The notes under the pieces were generated by a model. It saw nothing but the letters and a program-made list of their open reading frames with translations. It had not been told where the DNA came from and did not search any database. Positions 63,200-64,000 of a DNA stretch of 64,000 nucleotides are shown here, piece after piece. The first letter of the stretch is position 1, and every line of letters begins with the position of its first letter. Made by a program: the position numbers and the translations under genes. The DNA is from Bacteroidales bacterium UBA2712 (GTDB lineage: Bacteria > Bacteroidota > Bacteroidia > Bacteroidales > Paludibacteraceae), in NCBI GenBank assembly GCA_002354055.1, contig DEKW01000006.1:1-64000 (forward strand). Direction: 5' to 3'.

Positions 63200-64000
63200 T
63201 TGACGCGCCTGCCGGTAATATCGAAGGTCTTATTGTCGCGAAGGATGAGCAATCGTCCTTCGCGAATTATTTTACGCGCTGCCGGTTTGGAAACTACCGG
63301 GCTAATACTCTCCGTCGGACTATTGCCCTCAATCTGGAAGCATACCTGACTGATACGCGTGCCTGTACCGGCAGTACGTTGGATAGTGAAGGACTTGGCT
63401 CCTTCCGGTGCAGTCAACCGTACCATTTCTTTGGCCGCGCTGGAGATAGTATAGGTGGTGTTAGCGTTTCCGTTCCAGTGGTAGGCGATGGTGTTCTTGT
63501 TTTCTGCCCAATTCGGGATAGTGACATCGAACTCTACCGCTTCTATAGACGCAGCATAAGCAGAGAAATCAAAGATGATATAATCCGCATTCTTACCCAT
63601 GTTGAAGTAGCCGGCCTCCCAGGTACTGCCGGTGTTATTGACCGTGATGGCCAATTGGGCAAAGTCCGTGGGGATTCCTCCGTTCTCCACACTCGGTTCT
63701 GCGCCTTTCGCTAAGCTGACACAGCAGTCTCCATCAACGATGATAGGGTCGCCTCCTTCGCCTCCGCCTTCACCGCCGCCTTCGCCGCCACCTTCTCCAC
63801 CGCCGCCTTCACCGCTATCGCAGGAAGAGGACACTTCGGCGCTGCTCGTGACGCTCAGCGTGGCACCTGCGCCACAGGTGCTGTTAACCACATAATTCTT
63901 TGCCGTTGCCGCACTTAATGCGTCATACGTGTATGTTGGAGCCGACACACTTCCGCTGTTGCTCGGTAAATTACCCGCGCAGTTGACGAACTTGCAGGAG
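63196..64000 (-). CDS. C-terminal part of a secreted protein with Gly-Glu linker and sorting tail (5' end outside window)
   Basis: The minus-strand frame is open from the right edge to the stop at 63196, at least 267 residues. Visible: a Cys/Ser-rich segment, a linker of GGGE units (nt ~63750-63815), a beta-sandwich domain (EAGYFNMGKNADYIIFDFSAY; FDVTIPNW; SFTIQRTAGTGTRISQV) like carbohydrate-binding or InlJ-type modules, and the tail RKIIREGRLLILRDN..FDITGRRV. Function unknown; T9SS cargo by its tail. Overlaps the nuclease gene by 4 bp, tail to tail. Confidence 0.8.
   Translation of the reverse strand, partial: SCKFVNCAGNLPSNSGSVSAPTYTYDALSAATAKNYVVNSTCGAGATLSVTSSAEVSSSCDSGEGGGGEGGGEGGGEGGGEGGDPIIVDGDCCVSLAKGAEPSVENGGIPTDFAQLAITVNNTGSTWEAGYFNMGKNADYIIFDFSAYAASIEAVEFDVTIPNWAENKNTIAYHWNGNANTTYTISSAAKEMVRLTAPEGAKSFTIQRTAGTGTRISQVCFQIEGNSPTESISPVVSKPAARKIIREGRLLILRDNKTFDITGRRVN

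Overview
The window is about 64 kb of a Bacteroidales chromosome, probably from an uncultured gut- or rumen-type lineage. Three things in the sequence support this. Promoters have the Bacteroidetes form (TTTG at -33, a 20-bp gap, TAnnTTTG at -7; twelve clear cases). There is a porQ-cmk-ispH block and a set of secreted proteins with a common C-terminal tail, as expected for type IX secretion (T9SS). There is a three-gene fumarate reductase/succinate dehydrogenase of the Bacteroides type. I do not name a genus.

Layout. 1-2.5 kb: the end of an unknown gene, a 550-bp gap with an elaborate 154-bp multi-branched inverted repeat, then grpE and dnaJ. 2.6-7.7 kb (+): two outer-membrane barrels and an LtaS-type sulfatase-fold enzyme. 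7.7-19.9 kb (-): one near-gapless run reading leftward: mlaE, mlaF, a secreted M6 protease, exonuclease III, lptB, a second LtaS-like enzyme, a Kelch lipoprotein, a Wzi-like barrel, two glycosyltransferases (one fused to an LPS-kinase-like domain) and an O-antigen ligase. This is envelope glycan and lipid transport work. 20-31 kb: pnp (+), a TIR / zinc-ribbon / FGE-fold protein and a TamB-like giant (-), then rplS and uvrB (+). 31-34 kb: an AT-rich stretch with a promoter-driven non-coding RNA candidate, an AAA_14/DUF4143 ATPase between 14-bp inverted repeats, dense short-word repeats and an orphan winged-helix gene. 34-49.4 kb (+): an adhesin-like locus with a damaged paralogue, a 3473-residue repeat protein, a small membrane-anchored protein and an 863-residue Ig-like protein. 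49.4-64 kb: a helix-hairpin-helix barrel, a YbhN-like membrane protein, malQ, ispH-cmk-porQ, a PAP2 phosphatase, frdCAB with a secreted nuclease gene attached, and the end of another secreted protein.

How they fit. Five predicted secreted products (M6 protease, giant protein, Ig-like protein, nuclease, and the partial protein at the right end) share a tail of about 25 residues of the form K-I-[LI]-R-[DEH]-G-x-[LV]-x-I-L-R-(6-7)-[YF]-[DT]-x-x-G. I read this as a lineage-specific T9SS sorting signal; porQ supplies one element of the machinery. The glycan genes could build the surface lipopolysaccharide to which T9SS cargo is normally attached.

The most unusual signal is DNA-level and window-wide: at least fifteen tracts of imperfect tandem repeats with a seven-base period, each with a different word, lying between genes and also inside genes in frame, including the conserved enzymes IspH and Cmk and the signal peptide of PorQ. 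They appear in the protein as strings such as STFNIQHSTF, KSQISNLKSQI or SRKSKVE. The other items I would follow first are the 377-530 structured element, the RNA at 31212-31372, the TIR-FGE protein, and the giant-protein operon with its small membrane partner.
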